DNA from: Sphingobacterium sp.
GTDB taxonomy: Bacteria; Bacteroidota; Bacteroidia; Sphingobacteriales; Sphingobacteriaceae
Direction of reading: 5' to 3'
Length of the DNA: 64,000 nt
Assembly: GCA_031286695.1 (NCBI GenBank)
Contig: JAITTY010000001.1
Location: 62,001 to 126,000, forward strand
A program made the translations under genes and the position numbers. Shown here one piece after another: positions 45,292 through 53,679 of this stretch (the stretch's first letter is position 1; every line of letters starts with the position of its first letter). The notes beneath the pieces were generated by a model. The model did no database searches. It saw only the letters and a program-made list of their open reading frames with translations, and was not told the origin of the DNA.

Positions 45292-46614
45292 ATGAGTGAG
45301 CCTCAATTAAAGAAAGTCCTTGGTCCTGTTATGTTGTGGGGTTTAGGTGTAGGCTATGTAATCTCGGGAATGTATTTTGGATGGAATCTCGGTTTGGCTG
45401 AAGGAGGCACATTGGGGTTAGCCATTGCTACAATATTCGTTATTATCATGTACCTGACATTCACCTTCAGCTATACCGAGATGGCCTGTGCGATTCCTAA
45501 AGCTGGTGGAGCCTTTGAATACGCCAATAGGGGATTGGGCAAGCACTTGGGATTTGTTGCTGGAATTGCGCAAAATATTGAATTTGTGTTTGCTCCGCCT
45601 GCAATAGCAGCGGCAATAGGAGCTTACTTACATCTATTACACCCATCGGTTAGCTACCTGAGTTTTGCTATTGGAGCTTATCTCATTTTTACCTCGATGA
45701 ATATTCTGGGCGTAAAGCTTGCTGCATCATTTGAATTAGTCGTGACAGTTTTGGCAGTTGTTGAATTATTGATATTCGCTGGTGTGACACTACCAGCATT
45801 CGAATTTTCCAATCTTGAACGTAATGCGCTGCCTCATGGCTTCTCCGGTATTTTTGCAGCAATTCCTTTTGCAATTTGGTTCTTTCTAGCTATTGAAGGC
45901 GTGGCTAATGTCGCGGAAGAAACAATCAATCCGCAGAAGAATGTATTAATTGGTTTTGGATCAGCAATCGTAACTTTAGTTGTACTCTGTATCATCACAT
46001 TTTTATCTGCGGTTGGCGTCGCCGGCTGGGAAGCCGTTGTGTATCCTGTCGGCAGCACAGAGCCATCGGATTCACCATTGCCACTCGCCATTGCTAATGT
46101 GATTGATAATCACCATATTCTCTATAAATTACTCATAGGTGTTGGTCTTTTGGGGCTTATAGCCTCTTTTCACGGTATCATTCTCGCTGGTGGCAGGGCT
46201 ACATTTGAGTTTGGAAGGGTAGGGTATGCACCCTCAATACTCGGGAAAGTACATTCGCGATTTAAAACCCCAGCCAATGCACTGCTGATCAATATGGCTA
46301 TTGGGATCATAGCACTGCTTACGGGCAAGACAGCAGGCATTATTACCATCGCTTGCTTTGGTGCTATATGTCTTTACATTATATCTATGTGGTCATTTTT
46401 TGCTCTGCGAAAAAAAGAACCGATGCTGAAACGTCCCTTCAAAGTCCCTATGTATCCCATGTTTCCAATGATTGCGTTGATTATTGCCGTGGTGTGCCTT
46501 ATTGCAATGATATATTATAACCCATTGACAGCCTTATTATTCTTTGGGCTTGTTATCTTATCCTATCTCTATTTCCTAATCTTCCTTGACAAGGACAAAA
46601 CCATCAAATTATGA
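45292..46614 (+). CDS. APC-family amino acid/ethanolamine-type permease
   Basis: This 440-residue protein has twelve membrane segments and matches the ethanolamine permease group of the amino acid-polyamine-organocation family (LGPVMLWGLGVGYVISGMYFGWNLGLAEGG, FTFSYTEMACAIPKAGGAFEYANRGLGKHLGF). The FAPPAIAAAIGAYLHLL segment is also typical. It is the first gene of a five-gene operon whose next gene overlaps by four bases (ATGA). The operon's enzymes argue for uptake of an amino alcohol such as ethanolamine rather than a plain amino acid. I base the ethanolamine assignment on sequence resemblance and context, not on transport evidence. Confidence 0.88.
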   Translation: MSEPQLKKVLGPVMLWGLGVGYVISGMYFGWNLGLAEGGTLGLAIATIFVIIMYLTFTFSYTEMACAIPKAGGAFEYANRGLGKHLGFVAGIAQNIEFVFAPPAIAAAIGAYLHLLHPSVSYLSFAIGAYLIFTSMNILGVKLAASFELVVTVLAVVELLIFAGVTLPAFEFSNLERNALPHGFSGIFAAIPFAIWFFLAIEGVANVAEETINPQKNVLIGFGSAIVTLVVLCIITFLSAVGVAGWEAVVYPVGSTEPSDSPLPLAIANVIDNHHILYKLLIGVGLLGLIASFHGIILAGGRATFEFGRVGYAPSILGKVHSRFKTPANALLINMAIGIIALLTGKTAGIITIACFGAICLYIISMWSFFALRKKEPMLKRPFKVPMYPMFPMIALIIAVVCLIAMIYYNPLTALLFFGLVILSYLYFLIFLDKDKTIKL

Positions 46615-47972
46615 TCGATAAAAATGAAATTATCTCCAAACTAAAAGAGAGTACAAGCACACATGTGAAAGTGGCTGTTGCCGATATAGACGGTGTTTTA
46701 AGGGGTAAATTTATGCACCGTGATAAGTTTATCTCTGCGCTTGACAATGAATTCGGATTTTGTTCGGTGGTGTTTGGATGGGATGTTAACGATCAGGTCT
46801 ATGATAACGTGGAAATTACGGGTTGGCATACGGGATATGGCGATTTCCCTGCACGTATAGATGGAAATACATTTCGGCTAATTCCCTGGCAGGAAAATAT
46901 TCCTTTTTTTCTAGCTGATTTTGATTCTCAAATTTCGCGGGATCAGAATGTATGCCCAAGATCACTCCTCAAAAATATTATTTCACAGTCAGAGGCTGCC
47001 GGATATAAGCCAATTTTTTCACAGGAATTCGAGTGGTTTAATTTTGTGAAGGCAAATAACGGATCTTCAGTAAGTGTCTTCAAAGATATGATACCAATTA
47101 CTTCAGGTATGTTTGGCTATTCCATCTTACGGATGTCCGATAATTATGGTTTTTTTCAGGACCTGTTAGCCATGCTGGAAAAGTTTGGTGTACCACTTGA
47201 AGGATTACATACAGAGACGGGACCAGGTGTACTTGAAGCTGCGATCCAATGCAGTGACGCTCTTGAAGCTGCAGATAGGGCGACACTCTTCAAATCTGCT
47301 GTAAAAGAAATTGGAAAGAAACATGGTATCACTGCGAGTTTCATGGCTAAGCAGACAAAAGAGCTGCCAGGTTGCAGTGGGCACATACATCAGAGCCTTT
47401 GGGATCTCAATAAAGACAGAAACCTCTTTTATGATAAAGGAGACCAGCTTGGAATGAGCCCACTGATGAAGCATTTTCTTGCAGGTCAATTGTATTGTTT
47501 GCCGGATATACTTCCGCTGTTTGCACCTACTGTTAACAGCTACAAAAGGTTAACTGAGGGGGCCTGGGCGCCGACAACACTGACTTGGGGCATAGATAAC
47601 CGTACTACAGCGCTTCGGGTTATTGAAGGGGGAGCCAAAGCGACACGTATTGAACATCGTGTTGTTGGATCGGATGTGAATCCTTATCTGGCTATAGCTG
47701 CATGTTTAGCAAGTGGACTATATGGTATCAAACATAAGTTGTCACTAGAAAATGCACATACTGTTGGCAATGGCTATAAAGATCTCCAGCATGGGATCTT
47801 GCCAAGAAATCTATTTGAAGCCACTACCCGAATGGCACAATCAGAAGTAGCATCTCAATTATTTGGCGAAAAGTTTGTCGACCATTTCTGCAAATCCAGA
47901 ATATGGGAGTGGCGGCAGTTTTCAGAACAAGTAACTGATTGGGAAACAAAAAGATATTTTGAAATTATTTAA
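46611..47972 (+). CDS. Glutamine-synthetase-family ligase, likely gamma-glutamyl-amine (PuuA/GlnA4-like) synthetase
   Basis: This 453-residue protein has the glutamine synthetase N-domain (VKVAVADIDGVLRGKFM; GNTFRLIPWQ) and catalytic domain with HTETGPGVLEAAIQ, GCSGHIHQSL, the arginine-rich NRTTALRVI and RIEHRVVGSDVNPYLAIAACLASG. It is the PuuA/FluG type, with no adenylylation-site context of the main GlnA. Enzymes of this group join glutamate through its gamma-carboxyl to an amine (putrescine, ethanolamine, isopropylamine) with ATP. Its start overlaps the permease stop. The next genes oxidise an alcohol and aldehyde and cleave gamma-glutamyl bonds, so I infer an amino alcohol as substrate, for instance gamma-glutamylethanolamide synthesis. 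Confidence 0.88.
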   Translation: MIDKNEIISKLKESTSTHVKVAVADIDGVLRGKFMHRDKFISALDNEFGFCSVVFGWDVNDQVYDNVEITGWHTGYGDFPARIDGNTFRLIPWQENIPFFLADFDSQISRDQNVCPRSLLKNIISQSEAAGYKPIFSQEFEWFNFVKANNGSSVSVFKDMIPITSGMFGYSILRMSDNYGFFQDLLAMLEKFGVPLEGLHTETGPGVLEAAIQCSDALEAADRATLFKSAVKEIGKKHGITASFMAKQTKELPGCSGHIHQSLWDLNKDRNLFYDKGDQLGMSPLMKHFLAGQLYCLPDILPLFAPTVNSYKRLTEGAWAPTTLTWGIDNRTTALRVIEGGAKATRIEHRVVGSDVNPYLAIAACLASGLYGIKHKLSLENAHTVGNGYKDLQHGILPRNLFEATTRMAQSEVASQLFGEKFVDHFCKSRIWEWRQFSEQVTDWETKRYFEII

Positions 47973-47979
47973 CTGAACG

Positions 47980-49137
47980 ATGGATACAGCAAAAATTTAT
48001 GGTTTTAATTTTCCGACGCCAATCCGTTTTGGTGCCGGAGCAATCAATGAACTGCCTGACTACCTGTTGGCGCACGGACTTAATCGTCCGTTGTTAGTAA
48101 CCGATCCCACAATCGCCGAACTGCCATTTTTTAAAGATATTCAGCAGAAGTTGACTCATAAAGGGATTGATGTAATTGTCTTTCATGACCTGCACAAAAA
48201 CCCCGTAAAATCAGACGTTCTTTTAGGTGGGGATGTATTTAGGGGGCAAAATAGAGATTCCATTATTGGTATTGGTGGTGGTGCGGCACTGGATGTTGCC
48301 CGAGCGATAGCTTTGCGTGCAAACCATCATCGGGACCTGTTTGACTATGATGATCTGATCGGCGGAGATATCTATGTGACCAATGAAATACCACCATTGA
48401 TCACAGTACCGACGACAGCAGGAACAGGAAGCGAGGTAGGACGCAGCGCCATTATTTCCGAAGATGAAACCAAGAAAAAGCGGATTTTGTTTAGCCCGAG
48501 GTTAATGGCAAGGATAGTATTTGCGGATCCCTTGCTTACAATGGACCTTCCACCGTTTATTACGGCGGCGACGGGAATGGACGCCCTTACGCATAATATG
48601 GAAGCCTATCTGGCCAAAGGGTATCATCCGATGTGTGATGGTATAGCTCTTGAAGGAATGGCGATGGTAGCCAGCTCAATTGAGAAGGCCACTAAGGAGT
48701 CCGATTTGGCATCGCGTTCAAACATGCTTTTGGCGTCACTGATGGGGGCTGTTGCCTTTCAAAAGGGATTAGGCGTGGTCCATAGCTTGGCACATCCTTT
48801 ATCATCACTTCTCGACACGCATCATGGACTGGCCAATGCCGTGAATCTACCTTATGGAATGCAGTTTAATTATGCCGGTTTTGAAGATCGTTTCGAGCGT
48901 ATGGCCATGGCCTTGGGGCTTGGTAACAACGCTGGAGATCGAGTCGTTGACTATCTATTTGATCTCAATACACGCTTAGGGCTTCCGACAAAACTATCGG
49001 CCATCGGTGTAGAAAAGCATCATTTGGAACCGCTATCGGAACTGGCATTTGCCGATTTTTGTCATCCATCAAACCCTAAACCTGTTAGTACAGCAGATTT
49101 TCGAGCTATTTATGAGACCGCATATGAAGGAAGGTAA
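47980..49137 (+). CDS. Iron-containing alcohol dehydrogenase
   Basis: This 385-residue protein is a group III Fe-ADH. It has the nucleotide loop GIGGGAALDVARAIAL, PTTAGTGSEVGRSAI, and all four metal ligands in FucO spacing: Asp201 and His205 (GMDALTHNMEAYL) and His268 and His282 (HSLAHPLSSLLDTHHGLANA). Such enzymes oxidise primary alcohols, or reduce aldehydes, with NAD. It follows the ligase by seven bases and its stop is a single base from the next start. In the inferred pathway it would oxidise the hydroxyl of the gamma-glutamylated amino alcohol to the aldehyde. The reverse direction is possible in principle. Confidence 0.9.
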   Translation: MDTAKIYGFNFPTPIRFGAGAINELPDYLLAHGLNRPLLVTDPTIAELPFFKDIQQKLTHKGIDVIVFHDLHKNPVKSDVLLGGDVFRGQNRDSIIGIGGGAALDVARAIALRANHHRDLFDYDDLIGGDIYVTNEIPPLITVPTTAGTGSEVGRSAIISEDETKKKRILFSPRLMARIVFADPLLTMDLPPFITAATGMDALTHNMEAYLAKGYHPMCDGIALEGMAMVASSIEKATKESDLASRSNMLLASLMGAVAFQKGLGVVHSLAHPLSSLLDTHHGLANAVNLPYGMQFNYAGFEDRFERMAMALGLGNNAGDRVVDYLFDLNTRLGLPTKLSAIGVEKHHLEPLSELAFADFCHPSNPKPVSTADFRAIYETAYEGR

Positions 49138-49138
49138 T

Positions 49139-49888
49139 ATGGTAAAAATTGGTGTCAGCGCTTGTTTTTTCTATCCAGATATTGAAAGGGCAGTCTTTGG
49201 TCATAAGTCATTGAGCTATATGGAAAATGATATGGCCAGATGGATAGGTAAAAAAGGTGTACTCCCTGTGTTATTGCCTGATCTTGAGGGAACATTACTA
49301 GAAGATATCCTAGATCAGATGGACGGTATAATTCTTCAGGGGGGGAGTGATATAGCTCCACAGCATTATGGGGAGGAACCAATAGGTTCTTGGAAAGGGG
49401 ATGCGTATAGGGATCAATATGAGTTAAAAATATTGGATTATGCCGTGAAACACCATAAGCCGGTCTTAGGAATCTGCCGCGGCTTTCAGTTGATGAATGT
49501 GTATTTTGGAGGTACAATGTATCAGGATATCGCCAGCCAGCTACCTGAAGCGGGTCTACACCGATCAGCAAGCTTATATGATCAGATCAATCATCCGATA
49601 CATATCGAACAAGGAACACTGTTCGACCGGTTGTATGGCCATGTTCTTAACCCATTGGTCAACACTGTACATCATCAGGCGGTCAAAGATCTTGGCCGCG
49701 ACCTCGAAGTATACGCGCGCTCGGAAGATGGATTTGTGGAAGCATTTGGCTATATTAAAGAGGCTCCGGGTAAGGTCATGGGCGTTCAATGGCATCCCGA
49801 ATTTTCCCAAACACAGAAGGGAATACTTTTAGATGAAAATTTGATTTTTAATGTTTTTATCGAACATGCAAGACAACATAGAAATTAG
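49139..49888 (+). CDS. PuuD-like gamma-glutamyl hydrolase (class I glutamine amidotransferase fold)
   Basis: This 249-residue protein is a C26-type peptidase/gamma-glutamyl-GABA hydrolase with a complete triad: Cys113 in GICRGFQLMN, and His219 and Glu221 in GVQWHPEF. YGGTDI-type loop is present as LQGGSDIAPQHYGEEP. PuuD cleaves gamma-glutamyl-GABA in putrescine breakdown; relatives act on other gamma-glutamyl amides. I start at ATG 49139, one base past the dehydrogenase stop; an in-frame start 30 codons upstream would sit inside that gene. Here it would release glutamate and the oxidised amino acid (glycine from ethanolamine). The 3' end overlaps the aldehyde dehydrogenase gene by 23 bases. 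Confidence 0.9.
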   Translation: MVKIGVSACFFYPDIERAVFGHKSLSYMENDMARWIGKKGVLPVLLPDLEGTLLEDILDQMDGIILQGGSDIAPQHYGEEPIGSWKGDAYRDQYELKILDYAVKHHKPVLGICRGFQLMNVYFGGTMYQDIASQLPEAGLHRSASLYDQINHPIHIEQGTLFDRLYGHVLNPLVNTVHHQAVKDLGRDLEVYARSEDGFVEAFGYIKEAPGKVMGVQWHPEFSQTQKGILLDENLIFNVFIEHARQHRN

Positions 49889-51242
49889 GAATCCTGCAAC
49901 TGGCGCTGTAGCGGCAACGTTGCCTTCTTCCACCACAGTTGAGTTGGAAAATACACTATCCTTACTAAAACAAGGACAGCGGGACTGGGCTAAAGTCCCT
50001 TTACAAGATCGCTTGGAGTGCATCATACAGTTTGGGCAACTGATCTTGGCAAATAAACAGGAACTTGCGGAAATCCTTACCAATGAAACGGGCAAACCCA
50101 TAACACAATCACTTAACGAAATTAACGGCGCACAGAACCGTATTGAGCATCTTCGAAAAAATGCCACCAAATGGCTTTCAGAAGAGGTGGTAGTAAGTGA
50201 AGGAGCTACTTTGGAAAACATCCGATATGAACCTTTAGGGGTGATTGCTAATATCTCTGCATGGAATTTTCCATATAACGTCGGGTTTAATGTTTTTCTG
50301 TATGCTTTGGTTGCGGGCAATGCGGTTCTCTATAAACCATCTGAATTTGCTACTTTGACAGGCTTGCAGTTTGCAAAATATCTTTATCAGGCAGGCATTC
50401 CGGAAAATGTATTTCATTGTATTGTTGGAGATGGGAGGATTGGCGAGCATATCCTATCATTGCCATTGGATGGTTATTTCTTTACAGGATCCTACAAAAC
50501 AGGCTTGCATATTGCCACGACGGTTGCTCATAAACTGGTTCCGGTACAGCTTGAGTTAGGCGGAAAGGACCCGCTATATGTTGCCGACGATGTGGCAGAT
50601 ATCAAGCAGGCTGCGGTTTCGGCGGCGGAAGGAGCGTTCTACAATAATGGACAGAGCTGTTGTGCGGTTGAACGTATCTATGTTTCAGCGTTGATATACG
50701 ACAGGTTTGTTGAGGCCTTTATTGAAGAAGTTGCGTCCTATAGGGTTGGTGATCCCATGGATGTAGACACGTTTATCGGTCCTTTAACTCGTGCCGAACA
50801 GTTGGTTGTTCTGGAGGATCAAGTAAAGGATGCGTTACAAAAGGGAGCACGACTACGATTAGGCGGTCATGTATTAGAGGGAAAAGGATATTATTATGCC
50901 CCTACAGTCTTCGACCATTGTGACCATCGTATGGCACTCATGTGCGACGAGACCTTTGGGCCATTAATTGGCATTCAAAAGGTCTCTTCCGATGAAGAAG
51001 CAATAGGTCTGATGCAAGATACAGCCTACGGCCTTACTGCAGCGGTATTTTCTTCAGATCGCGACAGAGCAATGCGTATTCTAGACCAGATGGATACTGG
51101 AACAGTATACTGGAATTGCTGCGACCGGGTAAGTCCTAATGTGCCTTGGTCTGGAAGACGAAATTCAGGGTTGGGTTCGACTTTGTCAGCCCAAGGTATC
51201 CGAGCGTTTGTTCAACCTAAAGCCTATCATTTAAGGCCCTAG
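49866..51242 (+). CDS. Aldehyde dehydrogenase (succinate-semialdehyde dehydrogenase, Sad/YneI-like)
   Basis: This 458-residue NAD(P)-dependent aldehyde dehydrogenase has the base glutamate in VQLELGGKDPLYV and the nucleophile Cys265 in NNGQSCCAVERIYV, next to a second Cys266. It lacks a signal peptide. The start at ATG 49866 (MQDNIEIRNPATG) is chosen over TTG at 49851. Its family includes succinate-semialdehyde dehydrogenases of the Sad/YneI type. As the last gene of the operon it would turn the gamma-glutamyl aldehyde into the gamma-glutamyl carboxylate that the hydrolase then cuts. A terminator follows. Confidence 0.9.
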   Translation: MQDNIEIRNPATGAVAATLPSSTTVELENTLSLLKQGQRDWAKVPLQDRLECIIQFGQLILANKQELAEILTNETGKPITQSLNEINGAQNRIEHLRKNATKWLSEEVVVSEGATLENIRYEPLGVIANISAWNFPYNVGFNVFLYALVAGNAVLYKPSEFATLTGLQFAKYLYQAGIPENVFHCIVGDGRIGEHILSLPLDGYFFTGSYKTGLHIATTVAHKLVPVQLELGGKDPLYVADDVADIKQAAVSAAEGAFYNNGQSCCAVERIYVSALIYDRFVEAFIEEVASYRVGDPMDVDTFIGPLTRAEQLVVLEDQVKDALQKGARLRLGGHVLEGKGYYYAPTVFDHCDHRMALMCDETFGPLIGIQKVSSDEEAIGLMQDTAYGLTAAVFSSDRDRAMRILDQMDTGTVYWNCCDRVSPNVPWSGRRNSGLGSTLSAQGIRAFVQPKAYHLRP

Positions 51243-51263
51243 TAACTAGATTTTATCTAATAG

Positions 51264-51298
51264 AGCCCATTATACAGATCATTCTTGGATAATGGGCT
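51264..51298 (+). terminator. Terminator of the amino-alcohol operon
   Basis: AGCCCATTAT (51264-51273) pairs with ATAATGGGCT (51289-51298), loop of 15, then TTTTCTTTT: an intrinsic terminator 22 bases past the last stop. Confidence 0.85.
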
Positions 51299-51391
51299 TT
51301 TCTTTTAGAGAATCACTCGTCTCGTATGAGAAGGCTGTAAGTTCTTAGGTCTTTGCATGAATAGGTAAGATAATAATGGGGCGATTATCTA

Positions 51392-52528
51392 TTATTCTTG
51401 TTGAAATATTTGCTGAAAAGTAAATTCAGGTCGACGCATTTCAATTTCGTTTTTGCTTGATGCAAGCTGTGCTTCCCGTGCGTATATAAACATCTGTTCT
51501 TCATATGCTTCAATTGCAGTTGTCAGCGAATCATAGGTATTATCGGTCAGTTTTTCTGACAGGACCAATGCATCTAGTAAACCTGTATTCACACCTTGAC
51601 CTGCAAAAGGAGGCATCAAATGAGCCGCATCACCAATAAGCGTTATCGGTATAGGACGGTCACTTTTCCAAGCTTGGTCCAAGGGAAGTTTTCTTGTCGG
51701 GAGACAGCTAAATGATATTGTAGACTGGAGTAATTTTTTGAATCGCACATCCCAATCGTTCAATCGATCTAAAAGAAATGTACGGATAAATTGCATATCG
51801 TTAAAATCCGATTCCTTATCATCCTTCCATGTTTCTGGTTTTTCAAAAATAATTCCGTAGGTCAATGTCCCATTATTTTCTGGATTGACAACTAACAAGC
51901 TGCCTTGATGAGCCGTCATCAACCTATGCCCATTACACCATTGGTAAAACTCTGGGGTTTGGATTTTTGGGTCAGTAATGTCACCCTGAATGATGATTGT
52001 TCCTGTTTCCTCCACATAAGCATCTGTAACATACGACCTCAGACCCGACATACCACCATTAGCAACAATAACGAGATCCGCAATTTCTCGCATACCGTTT
52101 TCAAAATGAATAAGCCACTGTCCACCTGAGACTTCAAGTCTCCTACATTTGCTATCCCAAGCTACAGTGTCATAATTTAAGCTATCCAATAGCATTTTCC
52201 GTAGTATATTCCTGTTAATCTCGGGATTATCATATCGATTTTCTGGAGTTACTTGTTTTGTGAATAGAGATTCGCCCTTTTCATTAGTCATGATAATTCC
52301 CATGGGGACTGCCAAAGCATAATAGTTATCCAGTAGCCCTGCTTTTTTTAGCGCTTCTTGACCAGCCCCCCTATGTAGATCAAGAGTACCGCCCTGGATT
52401 CTCGCAAGTGGATCTTTGTCTCTTTCATAAACGGTCACATGAGCACCACTTTGCTGTAGCAGCTTGGCTAAGATAAGCCCAGCTGGACCTCCACCTATGA
52501 TTGCTGTCTTTTTATTCTTGAGTAACAT
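51392..52528 (-). CDS. Tet(X)-like FAD-dependent monooxygenase
   Basis: This 378-residue protein matches Tet(X) over its whole length, including the FAD loop GGGPAGLILAKLLQQSG, GGTLDLHRGAGQEALKKAGLL, ENRYDNPEINRN, GDAAHLMPPFAGQGVNTG, and the C-terminal helix KNEIEMRRPEFTFQQ. Tet(X) hydroxylates tetracyclines in the cytoplasm with NADPH and oxygen. By alignment from memory, Tet(X) residues Q192, R213, M215, N371, M375 and F382 are kept, but F224 is Val and H234 is Thr, both in the substrate-binding site. So it is a chromosomal relative whose activity on tetracycline cannot be assumed. It is divergent from an AraC regulator gene 95 bases away. Confidence 0.88.
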   Translation of the reverse strand: MLLKNKKTAIIGGGPAGLILAKLLQQSGAHVTVYERDKDPLARIQGGTLDLHRGAGQEALKKAGLLDNYYALAVPMGIIMTNEKGESLFTKQVTPENRYDNPEINRNILRKMLLDSLNYDTVAWDSKCRRLEVSGGQWLIHFENGMREIADLVIVANGGMSGLRSYVTDAYVEETGTIIIQGDITDPKIQTPEFYQWCNGHRLMTAHQGSLLVVNPENNGTLTYGIIFEKPETWKDDKESDFNDMQFIRTFLLDRLNDWDVRFKKLLQSTISFSCLPTRKLPLDQAWKSDRPIPITLIGDAAHLMPPFAGQGVNTGLLDALVLSEKLTDNTYDSLTTAIEAYEEQMFIYAREAQLASSKNEIEMRRPEFTFQQIFQQE

Positions 52529-52594
52529 ACTTCGTTTTCTTGTTTAAGATCAATACAAAGTTGCACGTCATTTTAGAAATAAAATATCTATATT

Positions 52595-52621
52595 GGACTT
52601 AAAAATAGTCGTAAAGGACTT
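52595..52621 (+). promoter_or_regulatory. Possible AraC-type half-sites before the AraC regulator gene
   Basis: GGACTT occurs at 52595-52600 and 52616-52621, 21 bases apart (two helical turns), inside the 95-base spacer between the Tet(X)-like and AraC genes. This may be an autoregulatory site or control the divergent gene. Confidence 0.35.
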
Positions 52622-52623
52622 CA

Positions 52624-53583
52624 ATGAAAAGAGATGATCAAACGGTTCCAAGTGTTCTTCAAAAGCTTGCTGATATTCTGGGAGCGGAAGTAAAGAATAG
52701 AAAATTAGAGATCCCCACCAAATTTGGATCAGGATACTGTATTGGTTTTGTTTTTAATGAACATATCAGGATGCTGATCAGCAATTATGAGCTGAATCAA
52801 AATATTGAAGTTGAAAACCCAGAGCTGGACGAAACCAAAAAGTTGATTTTTTTTAAATTTCAGAACATTTTTCCCAAACTGGAAACAGTATTGCCACGGG
52901 AGCGTGCTAGCGGGATACCATCTGTTTTAATTGCAACAAGTCGCATTAATACAGATGAAATAATTGCTATCCATTCCAATACGTCTACCATTAATATAGA
53001 AGTAGACACAGCCTACCTGAGTAAATTATTAACGGGCACTTCACAGTCACAGATTTTAAAGCGTCTTATTCAAAATACGCAACCCTATCTTTTTGAACAG
53101 CTTATTTATCCTACATTACAAAGAGTTGTCGATGAAATTATGACAGATCCAATTAGCGATACATTCGAATTGCTCTTAAAGCGGATCAAGGCTGAGGAGC
53201 TGATCTGTCGGTTGCTTATGGAACTGGAGAAGCGGGACGAAAAGCATATATATGCAATAAACAATTATGATATCTCAATCCTCTATAAAATAAGGGATCA
53301 GATTCTTGAGCATCTCCACATTCCTCCAGTAATCAGTGAACTATCAATAGCATTCGGAATGAGCCCAACCAAACTGAAACGGTTATTCAAACAGGTGTTT
53401 GGGGATAGTATATTTAGTTATTATCAAAGATTTAGGATGAATGAAGCGGCACTTCTACTCAAAGAGGGACCATATTCTGTTTCGGAGGTCGGTTATAAAT
53501 TGGGTTTTACCAATCTCAGTCATTTTTCCAAACTTTTTAAAGAACATTTCGGAATGAATCCAAAAATGTATACGATGATGTAA
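52624..53583 (+). CDS. AraC-family transcriptional regulator (divergent from the Tet(X)-like gene)
   Basis: This 319-residue protein has an N-terminal region of about 215 residues without an identified domain (KRLIQNTQPYLFEQLIY and so on) and a C-terminal AraC DNA-binding domain (about residues 220-318: IRDQILEHLHIPPVISELSIAFGMSPTKLKRLFKQVFG, ALLLKEGPYSVSEVGYKLGFTNLSHFSKLFKEHFGMNPKMY) with two helix-turn-helix motifs. Its position divergent from the Tet(X)-like gene, with a short spacer, suggests it controls it. Ligand unknown. Confidence 0.85.
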   Translation: MKRDDQTVPSVLQKLADILGAEVKNRKLEIPTKFGSGYCIGFVFNEHIRMLISNYELNQNIEVENPELDETKKLIFFKFQNIFPKLETVLPRERASGIPSVLIATSRINTDEIIAIHSNTSTINIEVDTAYLSKLLTGTSQSQILKRLIQNTQPYLFEQLIYPTLQRVVDEIMTDPISDTFELLLKRIKAEELICRLLMELEKRDEKHIYAINNYDISILYKIRDQILEHLHIPPVISELSIAFGMSPTKLKRLFKQVFGDSIFSYYQRFRMNEAALLLKEGPYSVSEVGYKLGFTNLSHFSKLFKEHFGMNPKMYTMM

Positions 53584-53679
53584 TATTTATAAAGGAAGCT
53601 GGAGCAAAACAAATTTTTGCTATCCGTGCTAATTGGCCAGCCATAAATAATGAATATGGCAATCTTATATTAGCTTATC

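Noticed and set aside
49049..49138. Upstream extension of the PuuD-like protein (30 codons)
   Set aside because: It lies inside the Fe-ADH gene, and the ATG at 49139 matches the family start.
44621..51242. Putrescine (Puu) degradation operon
   Set aside because: PuuA-, PuuD- and ALDH-like genes are present, but there is no PuuB oxidase or aminotransferase, and the Fe-ADH has no role in that route.
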